Part shown: positions 25,601-32,859 of the stretch, one piece after another
How the letters are laid out: each line of letters begins with the position of its first letter
Numbering within the stretch: the first letter of the stretch is position 1
From: Diplonema papillatum
Lineage: Eukaryota; Euglenozoa; Diplonemea; Diplonemida; Diplonemidae
Assembly: GCA_030068145.1 (NCBI GenBank)
Contig: JAPJBO010000442.1
Coordinates: forward strand, 62,001-126,000
Reading direction: 5' to 3'
Length of the DNA: 64,000 bases
Notes under the pieces: model-generated
What the model was told of the DNA's origin: nothing
The model's database searches: none
Seen by the model: only the letters and a program-made list of their open reading frames with translations
Translations under genes and position numbers: made by a program

Positions 25601-28600
25601 CCTTCCCGTTTGTAGCAAAAAGAGTACGTCCCAGCGGCCGCCGGCGCGACCCACTCGGCGTGCATGTCTTCGCCGGCCAGGGTCAGGTCCGGCGAGGCGA
25701 CCACGTTCTGGTCGCACGCGGACCCGGAAACGACCTGCAGCGCGTCCGCCGCCGTCAGCGGCAGCCCGGCGGCCCAGATGGAAGCGGACAGCGTCAGCGC
25801 GACGCCGCCGCCGCCCGCGACGAAGACGGGGTCCGCCGCGTAGAACGTCGGCGCCCGCGGCGCGACCGACACGGCCCCGGGGATGTACTTCTCGGACACG
25901 TTCGCGACGCAGAGGTCGTACGACAGCGGCGCGTAGTTCGCCGTGGCGTCGGGCAACGCGTACTGGGCGGGCGTGCCCGAGACCGCCTGTCCTTCGACGG
26001 TGGTAGCGTCGGCGACGGTGAGGTTGTACAGGGGACGGTCGGTCGCGGGCAGCGGGAAGAGAATGCAGGTCTGCCCCGTCTGCACCAGGTACGCGTAGTC
26101 CCCTGCGATGTCGACCGCGCCGGCGGTGGACTCGAGGGTGAGCTGCACAGCCTCACCCTCCGAGTACACATGCGCGCTGGGCACGTTCGCCCTGTAAAAC
26201 GAAGACGGATCCGCGGCGGACACCTGCAGCGTCCCCATTTGGGAGAACACGCGCCCGACCCTCCGGTAGCACACGACGAAGTCGCCGATCTCCCAGAACG
26301 TCACCGGGTGCACGACGCAGTACCGGCTGATGCACGAGCCCGGGATGTACGGCTGGTCGAACCGCAGGAGCGACGAATCGACTTGCGGCGTGGTCACCAG
26401 GCAGGGGTTATCCGCCGGGAGCCGCACGAACATGACCGTGTCGTCGACCGCGAGCTCACCCGTGTTGCTATCCGTCGAGAAGCTGAAGCGGACCAAGGCG
26501 TACGCTGCGACCCGGACGTACGGCCCCTGGACCTCGGCCGGCGCGGCCGTCACCGCCGACGGCGCCGCGGCGTTGACGGCGAAGACGCCTTCGACCACGC
26601 TCCAGCGGGTGTTCGCCCGCTTGTAGCACAGCTTGTACGACGCGCCGTCCGTCCACGCGCTCACCGCGTAGCTCGGGTGCAAGACTGTGTTCGCGAGGTT
26701 CCACTCGATGCCGGAGTCGGTTATCGACTGCTCGGTGAGGATGAGCCCGGCGCTCGGTCCGAGGCCCGCGCAATCCACGCTCGTGTACGCGATGACGACC
26801 TGGTCTTGCAGCGAGAGGTCGGTGCCCACTATATTAAACGACACGCCGATCTCGCCGTCCGTCGGCGTCTCCGGCGAGACGGTGAACGTGCCGGGATTCC
26901 TGGGGTGAACGACCACCGCGTCGCTGACGACGGTGAAGTATACGGCGTTGCGCTCCGTGCTGTAGTAGCACGCTTTGAAGTCACCCGCGAGCTGCAGGTC
27001 GCTGACGGCTACCAACGCCTGCTCGGTGATCCCGGAGCCTTGGATCAGCACGCGCCGCCCCGCGTAGAACGACCCCGCCGCGTCCCAGTGCAGCGCGTTC
27101 GTCGTGGCCGGCAGCGCTACCCAGTCGACCGCTGCGGCGGTCTCGTCGCAGTCCGTCGCCACCTGGACGAGGAGGACGCGGTCATCTTCGCGGCACGCGG
27201 CGCTGTCGTGGCCGCACTGGAAGGCGAGCTCTGCGCTCTGCCCGACGCTGTTGTTCAGCGCCGCGGCCGGCGCGAGGGCGAGGCCGGACGGGAACGCCTC
27301 GAGGACGTCGAACGTCGTCGGCGACGGGATCCTCGTGAAAAAAGACTCGTCCCGCTGCTTGTAGCAGAAGTAGAAGGTCCCCACCTCGAGCAGCATGATC
27401 GTCGCCGTCGGGCCGCCCGCCGTCTCCCAGCCGTAGAACCGCGACGCCGCCGCCGCGCCGCCGCACGACGACGCCTCGTCGACGACCTTCAGCTCGTCCT
27501 CCTGCGAGAACTCGTCGCCCGCCACGAACGCGACGTCGACGTCCACTTTTTCCATCGCCCGCTGCGTCGTCGTCGAAAACGACGCCCCGATCGGCACGGC
27601 CTCAGCCACCGCCAACAGCTCTTCCGACACTCCGGCGGTCATGACGTAGACGTGGGTTTGGTCTGTGTCGTCGGCGTCGTGGACGTAGCACACTTTGTAC
27701 GTCCCGACGGTCAGTTGCGACAGCTCCACCGAATACTCGCCGCCGTCGATGGAGACGGCCTGGTCGGACTCCGGCACGCAGAGGTTGTCGTAAGAGATGC
27801 AGCTGCACGTTTCGTCGCTGTACAGCACGACGCGGTCTGCGGGGCTCAGGAGCGAGTCGTTCGTGAAGGAGAGGCTGAACGGCATGCCTTCCCGCACGCG
27901 CGCGACCGGGGCGCCGAGGACGACCGGCTCGGTGTACGGCACCGCCGGCGCGAGGGTGACCGTCGCGAGGAACGTCGACGTGTTCAGGCACACGACGTAC
28001 GCGCCGGCCGGCAGCTCCTTCGCGAGCAGCCACGCGTCCTCGGCCGCGATGTACGCGGTCCCGAATTCCTCCCAGCCCTCCGTCCCGGTCTCGTTGAGCG
28101 GGCACCGCGGCGCCGCCAGCTTGCACCCGCCGCTGCAAGCGAACAGCCCGACACCCGACCCCACCTCGGCGCCGGCGACGCGGACGAGGAACAGCTGCTG
28201 CTCCCGCGCGCCGGGCGGCGCGAGCGCCGAAAGCGCGGCGGGCCGCGGGCCGACCGCCAGCTCGTACCCGACGCCGACCTGCTCGATGGCCGCGTACGAG
28301 TAGCCGGCCAGCCGGTAGCATACCGCGTACGACCCCTGCGGCAGCCACACGATGGCGCTTGACGACGACGCCCGCGTGCTCGTCACGAACCCTTCCATGT
28401 CCTGCACCGCGCCCGCCGCGCCGCAGTCCGGCGGGTTGGTGTACCCCACGACCCGGTACCTGTCCAGCGCTGACAGCCCAGACCCCGCGAAGGTCAGGCG
28501 GAAGGTCTCCGCCGCCAGCGGGTCTGCCACGCTGGGTTCGAAGCTGCTCGGGTTCGCCTGCGAGACGGTGACCAGCGGCGACGCGCTGCCCGCGAACAAC

Positions 28601-30282
28601 ACGGACGACCAAGTCGCGCCCTGCAGCTTGTAGCACACGCGGTAGCTCCCGAGGGCGTTGAACACGACCGAGACAGCCGTCGCCGCCGTCGTCGCGACCT
28701 CCACGTTCGGGCTCGACGATCCGTCGCAGGAGGCGGCGGTCGTGAAAGCGACTTCGTCGCCGCTCCCAAGCCGCAGCACCACGTCGGAGGACGACGTTCG
28801 GTTCTCGAACGTGACCTCGACGGCGTACCGGGCCACCACCGGCGAAACGGACAGCGCGAACGAAGTGGGCACCGAGCGCTTCAGGACGTTGCTGACCGTC
28901 AGCTTCGTGACGTCGCCCAGCGCGAGTTTGTAGCAGATCACGATCGCCGTCCTCGCGTCATTCACGGCGTTGTTGACGAACCGGGCGCTCACGCTCGAGC
29001 TGGTGGGTGCTGTCGACGCGACGGCCGACACCGCGACGAAGGACGAGTCGAGGGTGTTGCCCGAGGTTGCGCCGCTGCAAACCCCGCTGCTGGTCTGGAT
29101 CCAGACCTCGTCGCCCGCGGACAGCCCGGAGCCCGCGAACGTGATGGTGAGCAGCTGCCCGACCCGGGGCACTGCGGGGAAGAACGACTGCACCGGGTTT
29201 GTCGCCTCGACGGCGAGCGTCGCGAGCGACGCCTTCAGTGGCAGCTCCACTGTGACGGTCGTGCTCCCGTTGAACAGCGCAGCGAACAACCGAACCGAGG
29301 TGGCGGTGGCATCGAGGACCCTGAGCGTGACAGTTGCGCTCGCCGCGTCATACGCGAGGGGAACAACGATCTCGGTGCTGATGTAGATGGGAGCGCCGGT
29401 GGCGGTGTACGGGTTCGCGCTGTTGACCATCTGCACCGACGTGGGGCTCGACGCCGAAAAGTCGCCGGCGATGGTGTACGCGACGGCCTGCCGCCGCCTG
29501 ATGGACGACGCCGACGCCTCGGCCGCGGTCGTCGCCGTGTAGCTCCCCGGGTTCGCGGAGCGGACGGTGAGGTAGTCCTGCGCCTGGTGCCACACCCTCG
29601 TCGACGTGTCCGCACTGCCCGCCAGCAGCTGCCAGCACACGCGGTACTGCTCGTCGCCGGACAGCGCCGCGGAGAGCGGCACCCTCACCGTGAACGTCAT
29701 CGTGTTCGCATTCTTGCTGATTCGAACCCACCCCTCGCCGACGTCTGGATCCGACGCGTCCGCGCACTGCAAGACACCCTGCAGCTCTGCGCCGCAGTTC
29801 CCGGCACACCGCTTGACCTTCGGGAACGGAATGCCGCCCGTGCCGATCAGCAGCGCGGTCAGCCGGATGCCCGCGAGCAGCCGGCCGGCCCGCCACGGCG
29901 TCGTCTCTTCGACGGTGAGGAGGCCAGATTTCACGGCGAATGGGTCCCGGTCTTTTATGGCGGCGGCCCCTGCCGCCGTGTCGTAGCAGATCTGATACGA
30001 GTCGCCGACCCGATATGCGCTGCTATCGAGCGCGAGGGAGTACTTATTGTCCGCGCCGGTGTACGGCAGCTCCTGCAGCGCAACAGCGCACGCCGCGTCG
30101 CCCGCAGCGACGGCGAACAGACGAGTCACTGTCGTAGTGTCGCCGGTCTGCCGGAGCAGCTGCGCGTTCTGAGTCGAGCCCAGGTACCCCGACGGGCTGA
30201 ACCCGGTGCCATCCCAAATCAGGGTCCACGCGACCGCGACGTCTGCAACGCTTGCGAGGACGAACAGCAATTTCACCAACAT
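13612..30282 (-). CDS. Giant type I membrane protein with >40 Cys-centred repeats and a LamG-like domain (5,556 aa)
   Basis: One uninterrupted frame of 16.7 kb. Residues 1-18 (MLVKLLFVLASVADVAVA) form a signal peptide. The ectodomain to about residue 5190 is built of repeats of roughly 120 residues. Each ends in a strand of the type Y-x-VCYR/K, then a short turn and often W, followed by a Pro-containing linker (P-x-x-Y/F) and a strand pair around LSAxD and a second Cys. I count about 43 copies of the CYR/CYK strand. One Cys early and one late in each repeat suggest a disulfide and an Ig/E-set-like fold (inference). Residues ~1575-1760 are a LamG/concanavalin-like insert (VTVSMWLY, WTFLQVKLDG). 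A Gln-rich segment near residues 4907-4990 is duplicated. A Pro/Ser/Asp stalk precedes one membrane segment at ~5212-5236. The ~320-residue tail is Ser/Tyr-rich and ends in an Arg/Lys/Ser block. N-glycosylation sequons are common. I do not recognise the family; adhesion or a surface coat is a guess. Confidence 0.9.
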   Translation of the reverse strand: MLVKLLFVLASVADVAVAWTLIWDGTGFSPSGYLGSTQNAQLLRQTGDTTTVTRLFAVAAGDAACAVALQELPYTGADNKYSLALDSSAYRVGDSYQICYDTAAGAAAIKDRDPFAVKSGLLTVEETTPWRAGRLLAGIRLTALLIGTGGIPFPKVKRCAGNCGAELQGVLQCADASDPDVGEGWVRISKNANTMTFTVRVPLSAALSGDEQYRVCWQLLAGSADTSTRVWHQAQDYLTVRSANPGSYTATTAAEASASSIRRRQAVAYTIAGDFSASSPTSVQMVNSANPYTATGAPIYISTEIVVPLAYDAASATVTLRVLDATATSVRLFAALFNGSTTVTVELPLKASLATLAVEATNPVQSFFPAVPRVGQLLTITFAGSGLSAGDEVWIQTSSGVCSGATSGNTLDSSFVAVSAVASTAPTSSSVSARFVNNAVNDARTAIVICYKLALGDVTKLTVSNVLKRSVPTSFALSVSPVVARYAVEVTFENRTSSSDVVLRLGSGDEVAFTTAASCDGSSSPNVEVATTAATAVSVVFNALGSYRVCYKLQGATWSSVLFAGSASPLVTVSQANPSSFEPSVADPLAAETFRLTFAGSGLSALDRYRVVGYTNPPDCGAAGAVQDMEGFVTSTRASSSSAIVWLPQGSYAVCYRLAGYSYAAIEQVGVGYELAVGPRPAALSALAPPGAREQQLFLVRVAGAEVGSGVGLFACSGGCKLAAPRCPLNETGTEGWEEFGTAYIAAEDAWLLAKELPAGAYVVCLNTSTFLATVTLAPAVPYTEPVVLGAPVARVREGMPFSLSFTNDSLLSPADRVVLYSDETCSCISYDNLCVPESDQAVSIDGGEYSVELSQLTVGTYKVCYVHDADDTDQTHVYVMTAGVSEELLAVAEAVPIGASFSTTTQRAMEKVDVDVAFVAGDEFSQEDELKVVDEASSCGGAAAASRFYGWETAGGPTATIMLLEVGTFYFCYKQRDESFFTRIPSPTTFDVLEAFPSGLALAPAAALNNSVGQSAELAFQCGHDSAACREDDRVLLVQVATDCDETAAAVDWVALPATTNALHWDAAGSFYAGRRVLIQGSGITEQALVAVSDLQLAGDFKACYYSTERNAVYFTVVSDAVVVHPRNPGTFTVSPETPTDGEIGVSFNIVGTDLSLQDQVVIAYTSVDCAGLGPSAGLILTEQSITDSGIEWNLANTVLHPSYAVSAWTDGASYKLCYKRANTRWSVVEGVFAVNAAAPSAVTAAPAEVQGPYVRVAAYALVRFSFSTDSNTGELAVDDTVMFVRLPADNPCLVTTPQVDSSLLRFDQPYIPGSCISRYCVVHPVTFWEIGDFVVCYRRVGRVFSQMGTLQVSAADPSSFYRANVPSAHVYSEGEAVQLTLESTAGAVDIAGDYAYLVQTGQTCILFPLPATDRPLYNLTVADATTVEGQAVSGTPAQYALPDATANYAPLSYDLCVANVSEKYIPGAVSVAPRAPTFYAADPVFVAGGGGVALTLSASIWAAGLPLTAADALQVVSGSACDQNVVASPDLTLAGEDMHAEWVAPAAAGTYSFCYKREGGSWSVVPREVRPYVRLSFEGAASGTVESAGLLDVSFAGAFTLASHQGIHSALLDYAEVSSSALTGEIALPPGAGVTVSMWLYLITPSLVSTDLFSISEGGKTLTLTSSSGALTVNGASVGDCPTLQWTFLQVKLDGSSVFVRVDSAPFAEYAGVGVEFPFVEKAAVAVARRGTVRVDEVSVFADSLTEDQLDALYFAGVSRRAAVGSGGVPGGPEFDSLRVEAEAEWSAAPGQRSFGPGVLTFSSPGARSPFTAGDAAALTELNACDDVALTNTQFLTPSANGETGVWSTAELPISGSYTVCLKPLFGNWTVVDPAFDIEPVSPSDAVLLATEFLSRQQVAITFVSLPSDPIDTSSDTAGLSTSTDCSARTVEFAADAVLRAPEVTAREEFYICYRRGTPAGNPVVGKWSLVRREPFVVLPANPTGFETAPPAPVRAATEGQTIAFSFAAAGDAAGLDDYTVLPTSETDDMLQDPCMALSNDTAGDSAVDSSLPPLECAPGSPSPCPYKVCYRRLAGEGAKVWASFGAFLFVQPLNPTGYTIVPAPSGIVRDGMVISVSLTRTSDLPGTAAVAPVATSCLDATVSGAANANQPVPAGTVSEGDYHVCYVEGGSYATAFDLAVGPPNPRAYANRPGFPEPGDPVFIDYTGDDLGAGTGKVVLDEGTADCSSAGETSSTGGATAAWAAGVLGRGLYLVCFQLEAGGPWALVPGGVLFVGKDPREWVVVSGVSVPYVTETLTIGFIGRGLTAGDRILILGDGEACTDAAVGKAELTFALVNDTFTTGSVCLTEQPNDYALCYLRQEGGGAVDATQVPPDFVVAQGPRTVGGSSRGQALWANEFVAVEFEPNQARGQVAVAGADLAVACENINPVDSSTAVVTEDTGSNTDTLLVSFPDGGAFNVYIANQALINASTLLPAVFDVLPVVLSFTPQTINRGASVVFEVTATNAAQDEISSGDFMLAFVDASKAVCDGSLACSPPDCLGVDADRFFSVDGPVVITVTPQSLTLCFRRAGGGWVPLPDPLVVLESPVEIASLCPPSGVVAWTQLLSVELDGVHVQANDVVAFSASPLCDTSLLTTTVLLDGTTFVADFPLPANTNGNQADGWHICYTYAGRLHNIHTATGLSSISIIDPITLIELDPPVRVGQDERILAFTPSALSAVRVWSLRTGADQCREACRNAAGRAPSDLAGVAVTGGQEVTLPLLDAAGSFVICVQRDGADHTTLSYAGTLEVAGPDPSGWTVAPATPYGGQLVTITFTVDDPSGASGSCLIDATEECHSAADRWLSLDGASNATVMQLQTKPGEASRAMKVCYRWGDARGWVEAPGAFSLGRSEPETVAASPDFPVEGLETSVSLGGSALTAGDELVVISTASASVSQVDAVTACLVGLAPSPACDSCSSIVTTGTSYTTDGLQLVEGFYIVCYRPFDDAGHTPIYAFESGVSSVFVLSVAAPRADSYTVTSQGDAEQRKFISLALTSSRPSDFTGDTSIVLVPVPAATAVPSDAVCSSAGLATGALLELTLPGSSSPVAASGYLSFPSGTPDVARVAVCLQNATDTTWVSVPPFLSSAADLLTILSPDPAAFNVFPPPGRTGVLNLALRLDVPRGSVTPGDSLVVTTESESCKGSPLAAVYDEVVTEATPLNGGQAVDIRPYLSDSSLLAALTEYYACYVNATENSLSEVPGSVTLLAAQPSSFQVEGGAPRVGQMVNVTFFDVDASENNMALFPTAGGVASDCSQADLNVTTEQKTTPAGSVGTRGQLGTWQEQTTYEVCYLTAFGAVSRVPQVSSPSVFTITVAGPNPETYESVPQAIYFGQSATLTFTGTSLSASDVVRFVKYPGDCRDGIPALTQQVDAVSAGTETTSLLDSKVLAEGTYTVCYRLDQETAFVMFPTKPTLVVNPPSPLGFASHPSIPRVGQQVTVNFSSVATASAADEVKLVAFGQPCTAAPSFGQFERQTGDVWLLKDGAVDYASSSAAYTATLCYKLGDPGAEFVPVGASDATSTFEVFEAHPDSYTSTPATPLFGESFELSFASSDPFVNDSTTPAAVKLVPVPENCGYTTSPLLEFVSGDPAEFTDLLLFGPIPELFPAGAAAAQFTVCYRIPSATFAALAAPLTFSQQPIQCAAVGNALSAAPATVVQLGQRLAIDLSLRPGLATANVAAIRFAPSHHLCGDDAAALGATVSGSGLSWTAFLHPSVPTDAPITMCWRDGDRSVWLPVCSSCTGLCRITVRAPPAYVPSPSPLFEGQDFALQLGAGTGASALDSLGFAPSQGGNTFVCGAPTLVKAVNASLAAFWRPRNAESLAPGAYKVCYTNASETGVGGAPVTVQLSAELVVHTFARCRSEPGNATGTALDAQSRRLTKVFFSLASVTPGVDLSPAALAWSTSPFCADFEGGVVDVAGGASFLGTTFTDAQLGSVFYACLKPAAGGWAAMCTVTVVGGGTAGAGGVCETAPGVLVSQDYGAVAVRGLGDGSAFVLKEALCEAFDAALHIVYPVSAAGGSEFSLTERVFAGSQAVCFLRESLAEYGMQYATRVCGFDVLDDSPSSAALVDEACGSDGTPVAARVQFADIPGSGAPAAGDRTLLVASSVAAAPADDPSATAADCDGLGVDAGQAVASINATEKAAVTAEARLAEGTWTVCYKKAGNTWWTSTGTVSIGSRNPASVSVEPAAARAGQQLTLHFTGGGFSLADSILISEDPACGQGGAYVAVANASASASAALLTPASAGTLHACYRVGECAPTVLPVAVTPFFPAACVLQTTPRPRFGESFTVNVVAGASAQTDKLTAGDEAKLVEAGTPCAGNTSGLPAVVRFLDPNARVTVDAGSVDPAGIENSTDYRVCYKLAGERWAQVGGTCAVTVYPRNPSRYETTPASVAARRAFSIGFHGDLLQAGDRFALVLNGSCAALAAADGRPVAVVNQLFSYSNTSAYDPGTYAVCYYSTAETPKWVELDPLSFAASNPSHYELVDNARFPFPLSGVVFTLVFHPSAGSALDASDVITFTAGDGEAHTFPAVEVLPSGAASFEALLLNKTYELTYTRLPGDAFAREVLDFRPVSVYQNPYAAHLEQASEDVATMIRYTVALLGEGLVPDVDDVGKLNDSAWDVRPSFSSNLDASDALVVLPRDTTFASPSAQCLAGDAQTVDRVQRVTVLYASAGGSSAFDVAFDASGSYVLCYRRRNTDRWEHVPFMWYTNACADVQCALQNQRTDVLFVGKAAWGEWSSAKGRRVEVMERLPVTLAYNATPAWTLWPAGDHVHVLRAEQLCGSVAAPVAVVSVVAMQDVTTASFALRINASGEFKFCYFAAGFGPGGVWMLLEPTFVVEESFPSSFQYSPATPRSGGWSVAIDLTSAVLTKRQGSLLASPHFADAAAVAKHGALQQQQQRGDLTSAVSTQRQGALLASQDASVPSPHFAGAAAVARRGALQQQQGDGVVVGVVAGSDAAGCVGAPALPGWATLVSATAGQRVFLFANKTGGAVSFCAAADPCPGATECSRYLGSVTLAPVGVAGLTYSEDTMRVVVHGAGLSLLDTLTLVPVGGECGVGGMQFAPESVSDQGANATFAVAGVDDTVKACYMLRDQDASSAAGYTASPLSLRNLLTGGVSVVVPSLPSTPLPPGQTVSPPSPSTPSPSVAAVVESDDDCSGNDLCPWHLVVLVTVVVFGCLIAAAAVFIILRQRKDEGKEFVQSSTMHHTYPPSIVPSQPAWVERVSTYPPSAIKTVSDRPENMDGELPRYEQDSTGRFIVYLPRIVPEPSPVKPWESPSKVSASRGHIVVPSETAAPIDNYIMRRPSYTGTGSRSHRTNTPRVNPLTESPGGMTPQLTNGGTPRTKHANGRTIVAKPLNLSGDSDTEASESQSQTDTTTATASKGKRGRGHSRQSDSSSKPREGSKRGRSGRKEKKERRDKKRGRSGDGKKRGGRRGRSPSASSAASSSGVGRTASSSAPSSRPLVPSSARTPTLEPVHRPHDDAYEAPHTSSSPIKSCLHGNKYATPTH
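15300..15560 (-). repeat. Internal tandem duplication encoding Gln-rich segment
   Basis: Two adjacent ~110-bp copies in the giant gene each carry a CTG/CAG run (QQQQ), the motif SPHFA and TSAV. The copies differ at a number of positions, so the duplication is not brand new. Confidence 0.8.
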
Positions 30283-30344
30283 GCGTCCTCTTCGGGGCCT
30301 CCGATCCCCCGGCAGGGATCAGACGCCCGGCTTACCCACCTCGC

Positions 30345-30400
30345 GGGAACGTCTGCGTAACAGAGAAGACAGAGAGAGAGACAGAGAGAGGGGGGTGTGT
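30345..30400 (-). promoter_or_regulatory. Polypyrimidine tract and AG upstream of the giant gene
   Basis: On the gene strand, C6 then (CT)n-rich sequence (30392-30358) is followed by TTACGCAG (AG at 30354-30353), 71 bp before the ATG. This has the layout of a splice acceptor. Since the coding frame begins downstream, it could accept a spliced leader or the end of a 5'UTR intron. No upstream donor was identified. Confidence 0.4.
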
Positions 30401-32859
30401 TGGACTGGGGAGAGGATCCGTTGCCCGTCAGGCTGGCTTCGGAAAGTAGCTCGATGTGTGCCCTTTCGATCCCTCCTCCTCGCTGCCCTTTCTTTTAATT
30501 GGCGCGCTTTCCCCCCGCCTCTGTGTGGGTGTGTGTGTGTGTGTGTGAGTGGAATTCAATCACGGGTAACCCCTGAAGCGGAGTATAGCCCAAGTTGTCA
30601 GCAGATCCTCACGTCACAGCTGATGGTCCCGCCGGCTGCTCGTGGTGGCCACGCGCTGATCTAAACTGCAGCCTTGTTTGGTCAAGGCTCCCTGCTTCTT
30701 GTCCCTTGTGCTGCTGGTTGCAACAGGTATCTGGGGGCAATGTGTGGGTGGCAATGTGGGTGTGATCTCAGTGACGAGAAACCCCTGAGCGGAGTCTGCG
30801 CAATGCGATCAAGTTGCTGCTGCCGAACATTGTAGGCAGCGGAAGTCGGCAAACTGGGTCCGTAATTCAGGAAAAGGATCAGTTCTGAGGACACATGCGG
30901 GATGGCAGTGCGGGGCTCAGATTGAAGGTGCTGCGAGTGGCGCTCTCGGTTGAGAAAGAGAGAGCAGCGAACTTCGAACAGACCGACAGTGCGAATCCAG
31001 ATCAGACCTTTTCCGCGTGTAGCAGTCCCAAGCTGACATTGCATTGCAGGCACATGCAAGAAGGCCCGGAATAAATCGGGAGTCGCGGGTAGCAACGGTG
31101 CGGTACTGGCTTCTGACATGTACCGGCGACGGTGGATGCGGTGTGGCGATGTTCTGCTGGCGGTGCTGTCAAACTTAAGGGACAGCAAGGGGGAAGAACC
31201 GACGATCCTTCTGTTCGGCAGAAGGGAAACGATCGCCACCGCGGGGCGCTAGGAAGAAAATGAAAGGAAGCAAAACGAAGCAACCCAGGATACTTCCTTG
31301 AACTAAAGAGCGTGCGTGCTCCGTGTACCGGGGCACGTCCTACTGAACGGCTGATGCTTTTTGAAGGAGTGGCAACAGCACCCCTCCCACGAGCGCTCGG
31401 AGTAACAGTCTTCAACTTTCAAAGAGACAGGGTCGAGGCGCCCGGACACGTTTCTTTCTCTGAGAACGAAACATTCTCTCTTTTCTTGCAGCACAGCTAC
31501 TGCAATCATGGCCATACTGCAAACCTGCACTCGTCTCGTACGACGCTCGAAGCTGTATGCGCGATGACCAGCGAATTGAGTGTTGAGGGATTTAGCATGA
31601 CAGTTGGCACAGCCCGTGGGCACGCAATGCAGTACCCAAGTGACCCAGGAATGGCTGAGGTCTACGTGTTTCTACGTACGTACTGGCCGGTGAACACAAG
31701 GTAGGTCAACACAAGATATGCCGTTCTGTGTGGCCAGTGCGTCAGTTTTCAGCTATGGAATGGTCTTGGAATGTATACGGCCCTGAGTGCAATGTATGCG
31801 CGGTGTGCATTTGCCCTGCATTGGCATGCCTTGGTTGCAGTGAAGAGACTCTAAAGATAATCTCCTTTTCGCAATTGAACAAACGCTGAGGCGATGGCAA
31901 GGCACTGTTCTGCAACGCCGGCACCCAAAATAGAGTCCGCTACTATTTGCCGGCGTTCCTGCAAACGTGTTGCGCGCACATTTCGGAGCACGCTGCCTCT
32001 GCCACAGCTACTGAGTCGGCTGCAAGTAGCTTCTGTAAAGCGAAGATCGGGCGTTCGGTCCCTTCATTTCTTCTCCAAGCGGCCGCGAAAGCCCGCGAAT
32101 GCGTGAGCTAGCGAGAGTTCTTACGAAGTGCCCTCTCGGAAAGGCCACCTTTGCGCGGGGGATAAAGCTGCGAGCCTGACGAACCACATGTAGGGTCCTC
32201 GAGACGGGACACGTGCTAATCGATGCGCTGCTAAGGTGTGTCGGTCGGTGGCAAAAGAGGAGCGTGGGACGTTTCTTTCTCGCAAACGTGTTGGAGCACC
32301 CTTGGTGCATCTCAGGGGGGTGAAACTGACGAGGTGCATTCTCGCAGACGCGTTTTGCTTGCTGTACTGGGGGCAGATTCGTGATGTAACTGACCGGAAT
32401 TTTTCGGGGGGAAATCTTAGTTGAATGTTTAGGCAGAGCACTGCCTCTCCTGGGGGGGAGGCGGCTCCGGAAACCGTTCTGGGCCTTGTGCTTGCTGAGG
32501 TTGTGGATGCAACTACCGACTTCGTAAACGATCCCACGTTTTCTTCCATTCTCTTCAGGCTCTTCACCAGCTCTGTTTTGGCTCGGGTTGACTACCACCA
32601 GCGAGAGACGCGGACACTCGGCAAGGTGGTGTTTCCTGCCAGCACTTGACAGGCAAAGTACGCTTCATATTCACCAAACAGGTTGCCAGCGTTTGTGAAG
32701 ACATCCCGTGTCCAGGTATCACGAGGCAGCATTCCTGTTTTCCCGCCTCTCCTATGTGTGACAGGTGAATGAGTGCAGAAAGCCACGAGCTCGGTGCCTT
32801 CGATTTGTCGAGCACAGCCTCTGACGCAGGGGTTGTCTCTCGGTGATTCTTGCTCGTAG
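30400..32859. other. Intergenic; short repeats, possible last exon of the downstream gene
   Basis: A (GT)n run lies at about 30527-30548. An imperfect direct repeat (AACCCCTGAAGCGGAGT and AACCCCTGAGCGGAGT) occurs near 30580 and 30790. A minus-strand frame after the acceptor AACAGAG at about 32577 reads LVKSLKRMEENVGSFTK and could be a further exon of the coiled-coil gene at 32860-35252; its frame then runs into a SINE-like module at 32403-32455. ORFs at 31312-31704 (plus) and 31002-31415 (minus) overlap and look random. Confidence 0.4.
32403..32465 (+). repeat. SINE-like head module
   Basis: GGGGGGAAATCTTAGTTGAA followed by GGCAGAGCACTGCCTC and a G run. It is the same module as at 33894-33950, in the same orientation, antisense to the neighbouring gene. 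Confidence 0.6.

Noticed and set aside
22646-25717. 1,023-codon minus-strand ORF overlapping the giant gene
   Set aside because: Out-of-frame shadow on the same strand; the in-frame gene has the coherent repeats.
25453-28362. 969-codon plus-strand ORF
   Set aside because: Same shadow effect; composition dominated by Arg, Val, Gly, Asp and interrupted wherever the minus gene composition changes.
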